The notes under the pieces are model-generated. The model had not been told where the DNA came from and ran no database searches. It saw nothing but the letters and a program-made list of their open reading frames with translations. Positions 51,476-61,577 of a stretch of 64,000 nt of DNA are shown here, piece by piece. The stretch spans positions 496,001 through 560,000 of the forward strand of contig NZ_JASC01000014.1 of assembly GCF_000622365.1 (NCBI RefSeq), in the 5' to 3' direction. The position numbers and the translations under genes were made by a program. Positions within the stretch are counted from its first letter, which is position 1; every line of letters begins with the position of its first letter. Source of the DNA: Sulfitobacter noctilucae (GTDB taxonomy: Bacteria; Pseudomonadota; Alphaproteobacteria; Rhodobacterales; Rhodobacteraceae).

Positions 51476-52197
51476 GTCCCCTCCATTTGATTCTCGAATA
51501 TCGTCGCACCGCGCCCGCGCAGCACAATGTCAAAGCGGTAGGCGCGGATGTCCATCGGCACGGTGTTGTCCATATCAAGCCGCGCAACGAGGCGGTCAAT
51601 GGCTGTGTCGCTGGGGATGCACTGCACGATGGGACACAGCGCAATATGCGGATCGCCCTCGAAATACATCTGGGTGATCAGCCGCTGGGCGAACCCGTCA
51701 CCAAAGACCGAAAAGTGGATATGCGCAGGCCGCCAGTCATTGCCGCCGTTGGGCCAGGGGTAGGGGCCGGGCTGGATCGTACGGAAGGAATAGCTGCCGT
51801 CCTCGCCCGAAATACACCGCCCGCAGCCGCCGAAGTTGGGATCAAGCGGCGCGGCGTAGCCGTCCTTCTTGTGACGGTACCGCCCGCCTGCATTGGCCTG
51901 CCAGACCTCGATCAGCTTGCCCGAGACGGGGCGACCGTCTTCATCCAGCAGCTTGCCATGCACGATGATGCGCGGGCCAATCGCCGCCTCTCCGGCCTGA
52001 GCGTAATTCACGATCAGATCGTCATCATCCGGACCCAGCATACCATGGCCAAAGGTCGGACCGGTCATCTCCGTCACCGTGGGGTCATAGTGCAGACGTG
52101 TGTGGTTGGGCGAACGCAGCAGCGACGAGCGATAGTCAGGGGCCAGCGGTTTGGGGTGCCAGTCAAGGTCACGCGGCGCAATGATGTGATCAGCCAT
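51472..52197 (-). CDS. pcaH: protocatechuate 3,4-dioxygenase beta subunit
   Basis: 241 residues carrying the non-haem Fe(III) site. The four ligands are visible: Tyr in GGRYRHKKD, Tyr in QPGPYPWPN, and the two histidines in RPAHIHF. N-terminal PDYRSSLLRSPNH is typical of PcaH. Followed directly by pcaG; pobA lies 36 bases upstream on the same strand, giving the order pobA-pcaH-pcaG in transcription. pcaQ, pcaD, pcaC and pcaB are not in the window. Confidence 0.94.
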   Translation of the reverse strand: MADHIIAPRDLDWHPKPLAPDYRSSLLRSPNHTRLHYDPTVTEMTGPTFGHGMLGPDDDDLIVNYAQAGEAAIGPRIIVHGKLLDEDGRPVSGKLIEVWQANAGGRYRHKKDGYAAPLDPNFGGCGRCISGEDGSYSFRTIQPGPYPWPNGGNDWRPAHIHFSVFGDGFAQRLITQMYFEGDPHIALCPIVQCIPSDTAIDRLVARLDMDNTVPMDIRAYRFDIVLRGRGATIFENQMEGT

Positions 52198-52233
52198 AAG
52201 CGGGCTCCTGTGTTGGTGGCGTCGTGTTGCCCG

Positions 52234-53454
<1,221 letters not shown>

Positions 53455-53565
53455 TTATGCTCCATACCTTCTTAGCGTCTGCTTGGGCGGCACGAAAGAG
53501 CGGAGACTGCAGCGCTGCCACTTTTCTACCGGCGACAAAGCGGAGGAATCTGAAAACCCTCAAGC

Positions 53566-53602
53566 AAAAGGGGCTACCGCAGAAATCATCTGCGGTAGCC
53601 CC
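53566..53602 (-). terminator. intrinsic terminator of the aldehyde dehydrogenase gene
   Basis: A perfect 14-pair stem: forward-strand arms GGGGCTACCGCAGA (53570-53583) and TCTGCGGTAGCCCC (53589-53602), loop of five. On the reverse strand it is followed by TTTT (53566-53569). It lies 35 bases after the reverse-strand stop at 53638, insulating pobA from that transcript. Confidence 0.8.
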
Positions 53603-53637
53603 GATAGCATCTTGGTCAGATGCAGTCAGCAAAGGCG

Positions 53638-55077
53638 CTACGCGACGGGCCAGCCGCCAACGGCTTTCACTTCGACAAATTCATCCAGACCCCATTCGCC
53701 GCCTTCGCGGCCATTGCCCGATTGCTTCATCCCGCCAAAAGGCGCACCGGCACCGCGGCCCTTGCCGTTGATGTCGACCATGCCAGAGCGCAGGGCGCGC
53801 GCAACGCGGCGCGCGCGTTCGTCGTCGCCCGTCTGAATATAGTTGGTCAGGCCGTAGTCGGTGTCATTGGCAATCGCGATGGCCTCTTCCTCGCTGTCGA
53901 AAGGCATCATCGACAGCACGGGGCCAAAGATTTCCTCGCGCATCACGGTCATGTCGTTGGTGCAATCGGCAAAGACCGTGGGGCGCACGAAAAAGCCCCG
54001 GTTCAAGCCATCGGGCCGCCCGGTGCCACCTGCAACCAGCTTGGCCCCTTCGTCGATGCCCTTCTGGATCAGGTCCTGCACTTTGTTGAACTGCACCTCT
54101 GAGACCAGCGGCCCGATGTGACGGCCTTCCTCGGATGCGGCATTCACGCTTGTGGCCTCAGCGGCTTCGCGGGCCTGTTCGACCGCCTCGTCATAGCGCG
54201 AGCGTTCGACCAGCATCCGCGTCGGTGCGTTGCACGACTGGCCGGTGTTGTTGAAGCACCGGATGATGCCCTGCTTGACCGCCTTGGGATCAGCATCGGC
54301 AAAGACCAGATTGGCACCCTTTCCGCCCAGCTCAAGGCTGACGCGCTTGATGGTTTCCGCCGCTGCGATGGTGATGGCACGGCCCGCGCGGGTCGACCCG
54401 GTAAAGCTGACCATGTCCACGTCCTTATGCGCCGACAACTGGCTGCCGACGCCCGGTCCGTCACCGTTCAGCATGTTGTAGACACCCGCAGGCACGCCCG
54501 CCTCATGCATGATCTCGGTGAACAGGATCGCCGACAGCGGCGATTGTTCGGAGGGTTTCAGCACCATGGTGCAGCCCGTGGCCAGCGCCGGCAGCACCTT
54601 GAGGGTGATCTGGTTCATCGGCCAGTTCCAGGGCGTGATCAACGCGCAGACACCGATGGGTTCCTTGATGATGCGTGTATCTTCGTCGCCGGGGCGCAGC
54701 GCCGTCTCGAACTCGAAATCTTTCAGCGCGTCGATGAACGCCTTGATGTGATAAGAACCGGTGCCCGACTGCTGTGTCTTGGACATCGCAATGGGTGCGC
54801 CCATTTCGGTGCTGATCAGGCTGCCCATTTCGTCCGAGCGGCGAATGTAGACGTCGAGGATGGACTGCATCAGCTCGAGCCGTTCCGCTTTGGACGATTG
54901 CTGCCATGTGCCGAACGCGGCCTTAGCGGCGGCCACGGCGGCATCTGTATCAGCCTGTCCGCCGAGCGAGATTGTTGCGGCGGTTTCTTCGGTTGATGGA
55001 TCAATGACTGCAAAATCCTTGCCCGCCTGTGGGGCGACCCATTTGCCGTCGATGTAGAAGTTGCCAGCGTTTTCCAT
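53638..55077 (-). CDS. NAD(P)-dependent aldehyde dehydrogenase
   Basis: 479 residues of the ALDH superfamily. Rossmann-side PWNWPMNQITLKVLPALATGCTMVLKPSE, catalytic Glu in ELGGKGANLVFADAD, catalytic Cys in FNNTGQSCNAPTR, and C-terminal FGPVLSMMPFDSEEEAIAIANDTDYGL. The NTGQSCN variant is common in bacterial broad-specificity members. Substrate is unknown; placement beside pobA/pcaGH may hint at an aromatic aldehyde, but it has its own terminator and upstream gap. AAAGG lies eight bases before the start. Confidence 0.9.
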   Translation of the reverse strand: MENAGNFYIDGKWVAPQAGKDFAVIDPSTEETAATISLGGQADTDAAVAAAKAAFGTWQQSSKAERLELMQSILDVYIRRSDEMGSLISTEMGAPIAMSKTQQSGTGSYHIKAFIDALKDFEFETALRPGDEDTRIIKEPIGVCALITPWNWPMNQITLKVLPALATGCTMVLKPSEQSPLSAILFTEIMHEAGVPAGVYNMLNGDGPGVGSQLSAHKDVDMVSFTGSTRAGRAITIAAAETIKRVSLELGGKGANLVFADADPKAVKQGIIRCFNNTGQSCNAPTRMLVERSRYDEAVEQAREAAEATSVNAASEEGRHIGPLVSEVQFNKVQDLIQKGIDEGAKLVAGGTGRPDGLNRGFFVRPTVFADCTNDMTVMREEIFGPVLSMMPFDSEEEAIAIANDTDYGLTNYIQTGDDERARRVARALRSGMVDINGKGRGAGAPFGGMKQSGNGREGGEWGLDEFVEVKAVGGWPVA

Positions 55078-55232
55078 GTGTTCAGCCTTTGATTATGATG
55101 GTTCCGCATCAGCCGGGCAGCACCCGGCAGATACCTGTCTGCCAACTGTCTATGCCCAATCGCCCGAGGCGGAAAGGGGGCTTTGTTCAGTTAGCCGGAA
55201 CGTCATCTCGCAGGGCCGGACACAGGCTGCGT

Positions 55233-55379
55233 TCAATCCCGCGGATCGTCCAGCAGGATACGCGCGGCATTGCCTTGATCGTCGTCATATTGATCGCTGC
55301 GCAAGGTCCAGATAAAGGCGGCAAGGCCCGCACCTCCGAGGATTAGGGAAACAGGGATCAAAATGACAAGGACGTTCAT
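55233..55379 (-). CDS. ccoS: cbb3 oxidase maturation protein CcoS
   Basis: 48-residue membrane protein, MNVLVILIPVSLILGGAGLA then AFIWTLRSDQYDDDQGNAARI. A single N-terminal helix followed by the CcoS motif (W..R..QYDD..G...RIL) is diagnostic. Needed for cofactor insertion into the cbb3 oxidase. The ATG overlaps the ccoI stop by four bases (ATGA). Confidence 0.93.
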   Translation of the reverse strand: MNVLVILIPVSLILGGAGLAAFIWTLRSDQYDDDQGNAARILLDDPRD

Positions 55380-57493
55380 TTCACAAACCTCATACGTTGG
55401 GCATTGGCCAAAACGGTGATGGAAGAGATGCTCATCGCGAGCGCTGCGGCAAGGGGTGTGGCGAACCCCGCCAGCGCAACCGGCACCGCGATGAAGTTAT
55501 AGGCCGCCGCGATGGCAAAGTTCTGCTGCGAGAGAGCCCGCGTAAAGCGCGCCACGCGCAGCACAAGCGGCAGATCTGCAAAACTGGTGCGTAGCACGAC
55601 AACGTCGGCGGCGTTGCGGGCGGCATCCAGTGCGGTTGAAGGGGCGATGGATGCATGTGCGGTGGCCAGTGCCGCCGTGTCGTTCAGCCCGTCACCAATC
55701 ATCAGCACGCGGTGGCCTTGATCCTTCAACATTTCCAGCCGCGTCAGTTTTTCTTCGGGGCGAGCGTTTGCGGTCATGGGCAAGTCCAAGCGCGCGGCAA
55801 TGGCGCGGGCAGGGGACGTGTCATCCCCGGTCAGCATTTCGCATGGCAAACCGATAGCTTCCAGCGCTTCGGCGATACCGGGGCGCAGGTTTTCGTGTTT
55901 TTGCAGGACAGTCGCGGGGGCATCGCCAATTTTAAGCCCCAGGTCGACCGCATCGTCACCGAGCCAAGCACCACGGCCCAGCGCCACGAGCTGACTTTGC
56001 CAAAGCGCCTCGATGCCATTGCCCGCCTGTTCTTTCAGGACGGTCAGGTCTGCGGGTTTCACGCCTTCAAGAGCAGCGAGCAACGCCTGTGACCAGACAT
56101 GTGCCGATCCCTGTGCCAGCGCCGCCGCGATGGATTTCTCTTCTGCGGACAAACGGCTTACGTCAACGCCTGCGGGCAGCGTCAGCGTGCCGGTCTTGTC
56201 CAGCACGATATGATCCACCTCGGCCAACCGCTCCAGCGCGGTGGCGTGTTTTACCAGAAAGCCGTTGGAGTAAAGCTTGCTGATTGCAGCTGTACTGACC
56301 GCTGGTACGGCAAGGCCAAGCGCACAGGGGCAGGTGATGATCAGCACCGCGATGGCGATATTCAGTGCATGCCGCGTGTCGCCCGTGGCAAAGAACCAGG
56401 CGACAAAGGCAGCGAAGGCCAGCAGATGTACGGCGGGCGCATAAATTTGCGCGGCCCGGTCGGCCAAACCAGTATAGCGGTTGCGCCCGTTTTCTGCCAG
56501 TTCCACCATCGCTGCCATGCGTCGCAGGCTGGTATCGCTGCCGTTCACGGCCGCGCGCAGGGTGACGGGGGCTGCCAGATTGACCTCGCCTGCCTGCACG
56601 TTGGCACCTTCGGCCAGCTTGGCCGCACGGCTTTCGCCGGTGACAAGCGAGCGGTCCAGCAGTGCGGACGCGCTGGTTAGCGTGCCATCAACCGGTATCC
56701 GTGCGCCGGTGGGCACAAGGATCAGATCGCCGGCGGTAATTTCCTGCACCGGCATTTTCCGGCTCTGTCCGTCGATCAGCACTTGTGCGGTATGGACCTC
56801 GAGCGCGGTCAATTCCTTGGCGGCAGATCGCGCCGCACTTCGGGTCTGGTGGTCAAGGTAGCGACCGATCAGCAGGAAAAACGTCAACGACAGCGCGGCG
56901 TCGAAATAGGCGTGCTGCCCGCCATTCAATGTCTCGAACAGAGACATGCCTGCGGCCAGAATGATGGCCAGCGAGATCGGCACATCCATATTCAGCCGCC
57001 CCACCTTCAAGGCACTAAGCGCGTTCAGAAAGAACGGCTGCCCGGCGTAGCCGACCGTCGGCAGGGCAATCATCGCAGAGATGAGATGGAACAAATCGCG
57101 TGTGGCGTCCTGAGCGCCGGACCAGACGGCCACGGACAACAACATGACGTTCATCATCGCGAAGCCTGCGACGGCCAGCCGGATCAGCAAGGCCCGTCCG
57201 GTGGTGTCCTGGGCGCTGGCAAGGGCGGCCAGATCCAAGGGATAAGCCTCGAATCCCAGCCCCTCAAGCGCGGCAAGGGCGCGGTCGGCATCAACAGGTC
57301 CCGCAATCGACACCCGTTTCAGGGACAGGTTGACGCGCACCGAAGTTACTCCGCGCAGGCTTTCCAGCCCGCGCTCGATCTTGCCGATACAAGCGGCGCA
57401 ATGCACACCGGGCAGCGAGAATTGCAGCGCAGGCCCGGCGGCGACTTCTTGCGCCATTGGCATGGCCACACACGCAGGGCAGGCAGTGGTCAT
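55376..57493 (-). CDS. ccoI: cbb3-associated copper P-type ATPase
   Basis: 705 residues, a P1B copper exporter that supplies copper for cbb3 assembly. N-terminal CPAC and a heavy-metal domain with CAAC (about 25-90), eight hydrophobic segments, TGES actuator motif, CPCALG transport motif, DKTGTLT phosphorylation site and GDGLNDTAAL hinge. The His-Pro nucleotide motif usual in copper pumps reads His-Val here (SAHVWSQALL). Overlaps ccoH by four bases. Confidence 0.94.
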   Translation of the reverse strand: MTTACPACVAMPMAQEVAAGPALQFSLPGVHCAACIGKIERGLESLRGVTSVRVNLSLKRVSIAGPVDADRALAALEGLGFEAYPLDLAALASAQDTTGRALLIRLAVAGFAMMNVMLLSVAVWSGAQDATRDLFHLISAMIALPTVGYAGQPFFLNALSALKVGRLNMDVPISLAIILAAGMSLFETLNGGQHAYFDAALSLTFFLLIGRYLDHQTRSAARSAAKELTALEVHTAQVLIDGQSRKMPVQEITAGDLILVPTGARIPVDGTLTSASALLDRSLVTGESRAAKLAEGANVQAGEVNLAAPVTLRAAVNGSDTSLRRMAAMVELAENGRNRYTGLADRAAQIYAPAVHLLAFAAFVAWFFATGDTRHALNIAIAVLIITCPCALGLAVPAVSTAAISKLYSNGFLVKHATALERLAEVDHIVLDKTGTLTLPAGVDVSRLSAEEKSIAAALAQGSAHVWSQALLAALEGVKPADLTVLKEQAGNGIEALWQSQLVALGRGAWLGDDAVDLGLKIGDAPATVLQKHENLRPGIAEALEAIGLPCEMLTGDDTSPARAIAARLDLPMTANARPEEKLTRLEMLKDQGHRVLMIGDGLNDTAALATAHASIAPSTALDAARNAADVVVLRTSFADLPLVLRVARFTRALSQQNFAIAAAYNFIAVPVALAGFATPLAAALAMSISSITVLANAQRMRFVK

Positions 57494-57939
57494 GATGCGG
57501 CCCTGAGGATGATGCGACGCTGAAACAACGTGCCATCGGCCGAACGCGCCTTCAGGCGCAGATTCCAGTTGCCTTTCTGCACATCGACAGGGGCGCGGAA
57601 TACCAATCCGTCATGGACAAACTCAGGGGTCTGATCGGCTGCAACCATTGTGGCGCGGCCAAAGGTGGCCTCGATGATCTGCGGCACCACGGCGCGGCCC
57701 CCCTTGAGGATGCTCAGCACCAACTCGCCCTTTTCGATCCGGGCCGTGACATCCCAGTTCAGCGCATCCTGCGCCTTACGGTCCGCGTCAAAGCTTTGGC
57801 TGGCGACATAGGAGTTCTTGACCTCCAGCCCCGGAAAGCTGCGCACGGCATTGAAGGCCAGTGTCAAATTGACGGTGATGATGATGCCAAAGGCAAAGGC
57901 GAAAACGCCGAAAACGTGCCATCCTTTAATCTCGGTCAT
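57490..57939 (-). CDS. ccoH: cbb3 assembly protein CcoH (FixH)
   Basis: 149 residues: one N-terminal transmembrane helix (HVFGVFAFAFGIIITVNLTLAFNAVRSFPGLEVKNSYVASQSFD) and a periplasmic FixH domain. The PGLEVKNSYVASQ segment is the family hallmark. Interacts with the oxidase during assembly. Four-base overlaps with ccoG and ccoI indicate one coupled operon. Confidence 0.93.
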   Translation of the reverse strand: MTEIKGWHVFGVFAFAFGIIITVNLTLAFNAVRSFPGLEVKNSYVASQSFDADRKAQDALNWDVTARIEKGELVLSILKGGRAVVPQIIEATFGRATMVAADQTPEFVHDGLVFRAPVDVQKGNWNLRLKARSADGTLFQRRIILRAAS

Positions 57940-59489
57940 TCGCTTTCCTTTCCATTAAATGTGGTGGTGCGGCTGGCGCGGTCACCGGTCCCTTTGTCTT
58001 CGACCCATATGCGCAGATCGGTATTGGCGCGGGTCGCCGCGGGGTCTTGCGGACGCGCGGTGACGTAGACCCGTTGCAAGGTCGTGCTGTCGGCAGGCAC
58101 GTTGACATCCAGCGTGCCGTCCGCCCCCTGCACCTCGATGCGCAAAAGATCATCGCTGCTGAGGCTCAGATGAAACACGCGGTCCTCGCCCAGCTTGTTG
58201 CGCAGTCGCACGTCATAGATATTACGGATAGAGCCGTCTGATTGCATCACATAGGTCGGGTTGCGCACCGCGCTGACAGTCAGTTCGATGTCGCTGCGGA
58301 TGAACAGGGCATAGACCAGACCCGCACCAAGTGCGGCCCACAGTGCCGTATAAAGCAAAGTGCGGGGCCGGAAGATGTGCCGCCAGATGGACTTTGGCAC
58401 TCCGCCCGCCCGTTCTGCAGCCTCGTCCGACAGTGCCATATAATCGATCAGGCCTCGCGGTTTGCCGATCTTGTCCATGACATCATCGCAGGCGTCGATG
58501 CAGAGGGCACAGGTAATGCATTCCATCTGCTGGCCGTCACGGATGTCGATCCCCATGGGGCAGACGTTGACGCAGGCCATGCAGTCGATGCAATCGCCAT
58601 GCTCGTTGATCTCGGCGGTCAGTTTTGGCGCACCGCCAACCTGCAGCGGCATGCTTGGGTAGGGCGTCGCCTTGTAGCGGACCTGTTGTCCTTCACCCGC
58701 GGCCTGCGCTTCACGCTCTGCCTTTTCGGCGGCAGCACGGTCGCGCTTGCGCACATTGCCCTTGCCCCGCGGTTCGCCGCGCCATTCGCGGTAGGCGACT
58801 GTGATGGTATCGGGGTCCATCATCGCCGCCTGAATACGCGGCCAGGGGCACATGTAGATACAGACCTGCTCGCGCATGAACCCGCCAAAGACAAAGGTTG
58901 TCAGCGTCAGCACTGCAATGGTGATATAGGCCACAGGATGCGCGGTGAGCCGAACCAGATCAGCGGCCAGCGCCGGAGCATCGGTGAAATAGAACACCCA
59001 AGCTCCGCCTGTTGCCAATGAGATGGTTAGCCAGACCACCCATTTGGAGACCCGAAGCCGCCATTTGTGAAAGTCCCATTTTGCCCGGTGCAGTCGGACC
59101 CGCGCGTTGCGGTCGCCTTCGATCCAACGCTCGACAAGAATAAACAGATCGGTCCAGACGGTCTGCGGGCAGGTATAGCCGCACCAGACCCGCCCGAGGG
59201 CAGAGGTAAAGAGAAACAACCCCAACCCCGCCATAATCAGCAGACCGGCGACGAAGTAGAATTCGTGTGGCCAGATCTCGATCCAGAAAAAATAGAAACG
59301 CCGGTTTGCCAGATCGACCAGCACCGCCTGATCCGGCAGGTTGGGACCCCGGTCCCAACGGATCCACGGGGTGAGGTAGTAGATCGCCAGCGTAACGCCC
59401 ATGATCCACCATTTCAAACGGCGGAACGCGCCGGATACGCGGCGTGGGAAAATAGGCTCTCGGGGAGCATAGAGGGGAGCTTGGGTCAT
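57936..59489 (-). CDS. ccoG: cbb3 assembly ferredoxin-like protein CcoG (RdxA/FixG)
   Basis: 517 residues. Five or so hydrophobic segments in the N-terminal 330 residues; cysteine motifs CGYTCPQTVW and CIYMCPWPRIQ; two 4Fe-4S clusters in CIDCMACVNVCPMGID and CITCALCIDACDDVM; and a C-terminal Ig-like periplasmic domain. Described as a Cu(II) reductase for cbb3 biogenesis. First gene of ccoGHIS, with an FNR-like box 53 bases upstream. Confidence 0.94.
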   Translation of the reverse strand: MTQAPLYAPREPIFPRRVSGAFRRLKWWIMGVTLAIYYLTPWIRWDRGPNLPDQAVLVDLANRRFYFFWIEIWPHEFYFVAGLLIMAGLGLFLFTSALGRVWCGYTCPQTVWTDLFILVERWIEGDRNARVRLHRAKWDFHKWRLRVSKWVVWLTISLATGGAWVFYFTDAPALAADLVRLTAHPVAYITIAVLTLTTFVFGGFMREQVCIYMCPWPRIQAAMMDPDTITVAYREWRGEPRGKGNVRKRDRAAAEKAEREAQAAGEGQQVRYKATPYPSMPLQVGGAPKLTAEINEHGDCIDCMACVNVCPMGIDIRDGQQMECITCALCIDACDDVMDKIGKPRGLIDYMALSDEAAERAGGVPKSIWRHIFRPRTLLYTALWAALGAGLVYALFIRSDIELTVSAVRNPTYVMQSDGSIRNIYDVRLRNKLGEDRVFHLSLSSDDLLRIEVQGADGTLDVNVPADSTTLQRVYVTARPQDPAATRANTDLRIWVEDKGTGDRASRTTTFNGKESE

Positions 59490-59541
59490 TTCAAAAGTCC
59501 TGTTCGCAGAATCTTTCTAGGATGGGGGCAGGGGTCTTGCC

Positions 59542-59555
59542 TTGATCTGAGTCAA
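59542..59555. promoter_or_regulatory. FNR-type box upstream of ccoG
   Basis: TTGATCTGAGTCAA has the FNR form TTGAT-N4-ATCAA with one mismatch in the right half. It lies between the ccoP-side terminator and ccoG, placing ccoGHIS under oxygen control by FnrL in all likelihood. Confidence 0.75.
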
Positions 59556-59561
59556 ACAAGA

Positions 59562-59603
59562 CCCCCGGAACGGCTTAATGTGCGAACAGGGCCGCTCCGG
59601 GGG
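59562..59603 (-). terminator. terminator of ccoNOQP
   Basis: On the reverse strand CCCCCGGAGCGGC pairs with GCCGTTCCGGGGG (13 pairs, one G-U, loop of 16), followed by TCTTGTTT. A second GC-rich hairpin, GGGGCCGGA (59609-59617) with TCCGGCCCC (59620-59628), lies just before it. Together they end the ccoNOQP transcript ahead of the ccoG promoter. Confidence 0.65.
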
Positions 59604-59638
59604 ATGCCGGGGCCGGAAGTCCGGCCCCATGCCTGTGT

Positions 59639-60502
59639 CTACTCGCCTCCTCCAAGGCTGTGGACATAGATCGCAACTGCGCGGACGTCTTCTTCGCTCA
59701 GGCGCTGACCCCAAGCCGGCATAACGCCATAACGTGCGTAGGTAACGGTTTCAGTCAGAGTCTCGCGATCACCGCCATAAAGCCAGACCGCGTCAGCCAG
59801 GTTGGGCGCGCCCATCTCACGGTTGCCAAGACCCGCATCGCCATGACAAGCCGCGCAATTGTCTGCAAAAAGCGGTGCGCCTTCGGCTGCCAGGGCTGCG
59901 TCATGTTCCGCAGAACTCAGACCGACGACATATTCAACCACGGCACCGATCTCGGCTTCAGAGAACATCTCGCCATAAGCAGGCATTTCCGAATAGCGGG
60001 CATCGAAGTCCGTCTCGTTGCGGATGCCGTGGCGGATACTATAGGCAATCGCTTCCTGGTCGCCGCCCCAGAGCCAGTCATTGTCCAGCAGGTTGGGATA
60101 GCCCTTGGCCCCGGCGGCACCCTGTCCGTGGCACTGGCTGCACTGAGCGCGGAAGACCGAACCGCCACGGGCCACCGCATAGCGGTGCAGATCGTCCTGC
60201 GGGCTGATTTCGGTCATCTCGGCCGCAACCAGTTCGGCCACCAGACCGGCATTCTTGGCCTCGTGCGCGGTGATATCTGCACTGACTTCGGCGCGGGTCG
60301 AATACCCTAGCAGACCGCTGGTCGCCCCTGAAATCATTGGCCAGGCCGGGTAGGCGATCGTATAACCGATAGCCCAGACAATGGTGGCGTAAAGCGTCCA
60401 GAGCCACCAGCGGGGCAGGGGGTTGTTCAGCTCTTCGATGCCGTCCCAGACGTGGCCTGTGGTTTCAACGCCGGTTTCTTCATCTACCTGTTTATCAGTC
60501 AT
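59639..60502 (-). CDS. ccoP: cbb3 oxidase diheme cytochrome c subunit CcoP
   Basis: 287 residues: N-terminal FixP_N membrane region (NNPLPRWWLWTLYATIVWAIGYTIAYPAW) and two cytochrome c domains with CSQCH and CAACH haem sites. Passes electrons towards CcoN. Overlaps ccoQ by eight bases. Confidence 0.95.
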   Translation of the reverse strand: MTDKQVDEETGVETTGHVWDGIEELNNPLPRWWLWTLYATIVWAIGYTIAYPAWPMISGATSGLLGYSTRAEVSADITAHEAKNAGLVAELVAAEMTEISPQDDLHRYAVARGGSVFRAQCSQCHGQGAAGAKGYPNLLDNDWLWGGDQEAIAYSIRHGIRNETDFDARYSEMPAYGEMFSEAEIGAVVEYVVGLSSAEHDAALAAEGAPLFADNCAACHGDAGLGNREMGAPNLADAVWLYGGDRETLTETVTYARYGVMPAWGQRLSEEDVRAVAIYVHSLGGGE

Positions 60503-60725
60503 CGGTCGGACCTTTCTTCAGATCGGGCGCAGGACGGCGGGTGCCGGATGGATCCGTGCTGACCGTACGGGGCGTTTCGTTGCGGAACGGTATCATGCTT
60601 GCGTCCTCGCGGGACTGGCGCAGGCCGGGCCAGAAGGCCCAGACCCCAGCACCGATAAAGAAGGCGAACATGGCAAGCAGAACCCAGCTGTCGGCCAATT
60701 CGCGCAGGAAGGAATAGGTATCCAT
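60495..60725 (-). CDS. ccoQ: cbb3 oxidase subunit CcoQ
   Basis: 76 residues with one transmembrane helix (SWVLLAMFAFFIGAGVWAFWPG) and a hydrophilic C-terminal tail, the usual CcoQ layout. Stabilises the oxidase or its assembly. Lies between ccoO and ccoP. Confidence 0.92.
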   Translation of the reverse strand: MDTYSFLRELADSWVLLAMFAFFIGAGVWAFWPGLRQSREDASMIPFRNETPRTVSTDPSGTRRPAPDLKKGPTDD

Positions 60726-60734
60726 CGGTGCCTC

Positions 60735-61565
60735 CTATCGGCTTGCGTCGGGGGTGAAGGTGGAGAAATCGACCATGGTGCCCAGCACCTGTAGATAGGC
60801 GATCAATGCATCCATCTCGGTCAGTTCCGGTTGGCCATCGAAATTGCCCACAACCGCGCCGGGATAGCGTTCTTGCAGCGCGTCCCAATCGCCGTCTGGA
60901 TCAGCCTGAGCACGGAAATCGGCAGGCGCCGCCGTGATCTGGTCATCCGTGTAGGGCACACCGACGAAACGGTGCGTTTCCAGCAGGTCCGTGATGTGGG
61001 TGTTCTCGATCTTTGTGTCGGCCAGGAACGCATATTTCGGCATGATGCTTTCGGGCACAACCGATTGCGGGTCTTTCAGGTGATCCACATGCCATGCATC
61101 CGAATAGCGCCCGCCGACCCGTGCCAGGTCAGGCCCGGTGCGTTTGGAGCCCCATTGAAACGGATGGTCATACATCGATTCTGCAGCCAGCGAATAATGG
61201 CCGTAACGTTCGACTTCGTCACGCATCGGGCGGATCATCTGGCTATGACAGACATAGCAGCCTTCGCGGACATAGACATCACGCCCGGTCAGCTCAAGCG
61301 GGCTGTAGGGGCGCACGCCTTCGACCTCTTCGATGGTATTTTCCAACCAGAACAGCGGTGCAATTTCGACAATGCCGCCGATGGTCACCACCAGGAGCGA
61401 AGCAATCAACAGCAAGGTCGGGCTGCGCTCCAGAATGGCGTGTTTGTCGATCAACTTGGTCTGGTGGGGCAGTTCGTTCGGTATCTCGTCCGGAAAATCC
61501 GACAAGGTGCTGACTTTTGGATCGTCAGCGGATGACGGATGAGGGATCTTTTCGTTCGGTGCCAT
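60735..61565 (-). CDS. ccoO: cbb3 oxidase cytochrome c subunit CcoO, N-terminally extended
   Basis: 276 residues. One membrane anchor ([23 protein letters not shown]) and one haem c site CYVCH (103-107). An extra hydrophilic N-terminus of about 38 residues ([15 protein letters not shown]...) precedes the usual start [13 protein letters not shown]. The extension is probably translated because AAGGAGACGG lies directly before the ATG at 61565, 12 bases after ccoN. Confidence 0.94.
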   Translation of the reverse strand: MAPNEKIPHPSSADDPKVSTLSDFPDEIPNELPHQTKLIDKHAILERSPTLLLIASLLVVTIGGIVEIAPLFWLENTIEEVEGVRPYSPLELTGRDVYVREGCYVCHSQMIRPMRDEVERYGHYSLAAESMYDHPFQWGSKRTGPDLARVGGRYSDAWHVDHLKDPQSVVPESIMPKYAFLADTKIENTHITDLLETHRFVGVPYTDDQITAAPADFRAQADPDGDWDALQERYPGAVVGNFDGQPELTEMDALIAYLQVLGTMVDFSTFTPDASR

Positions 61566-61577
61566 GTGTCCGTCTCC

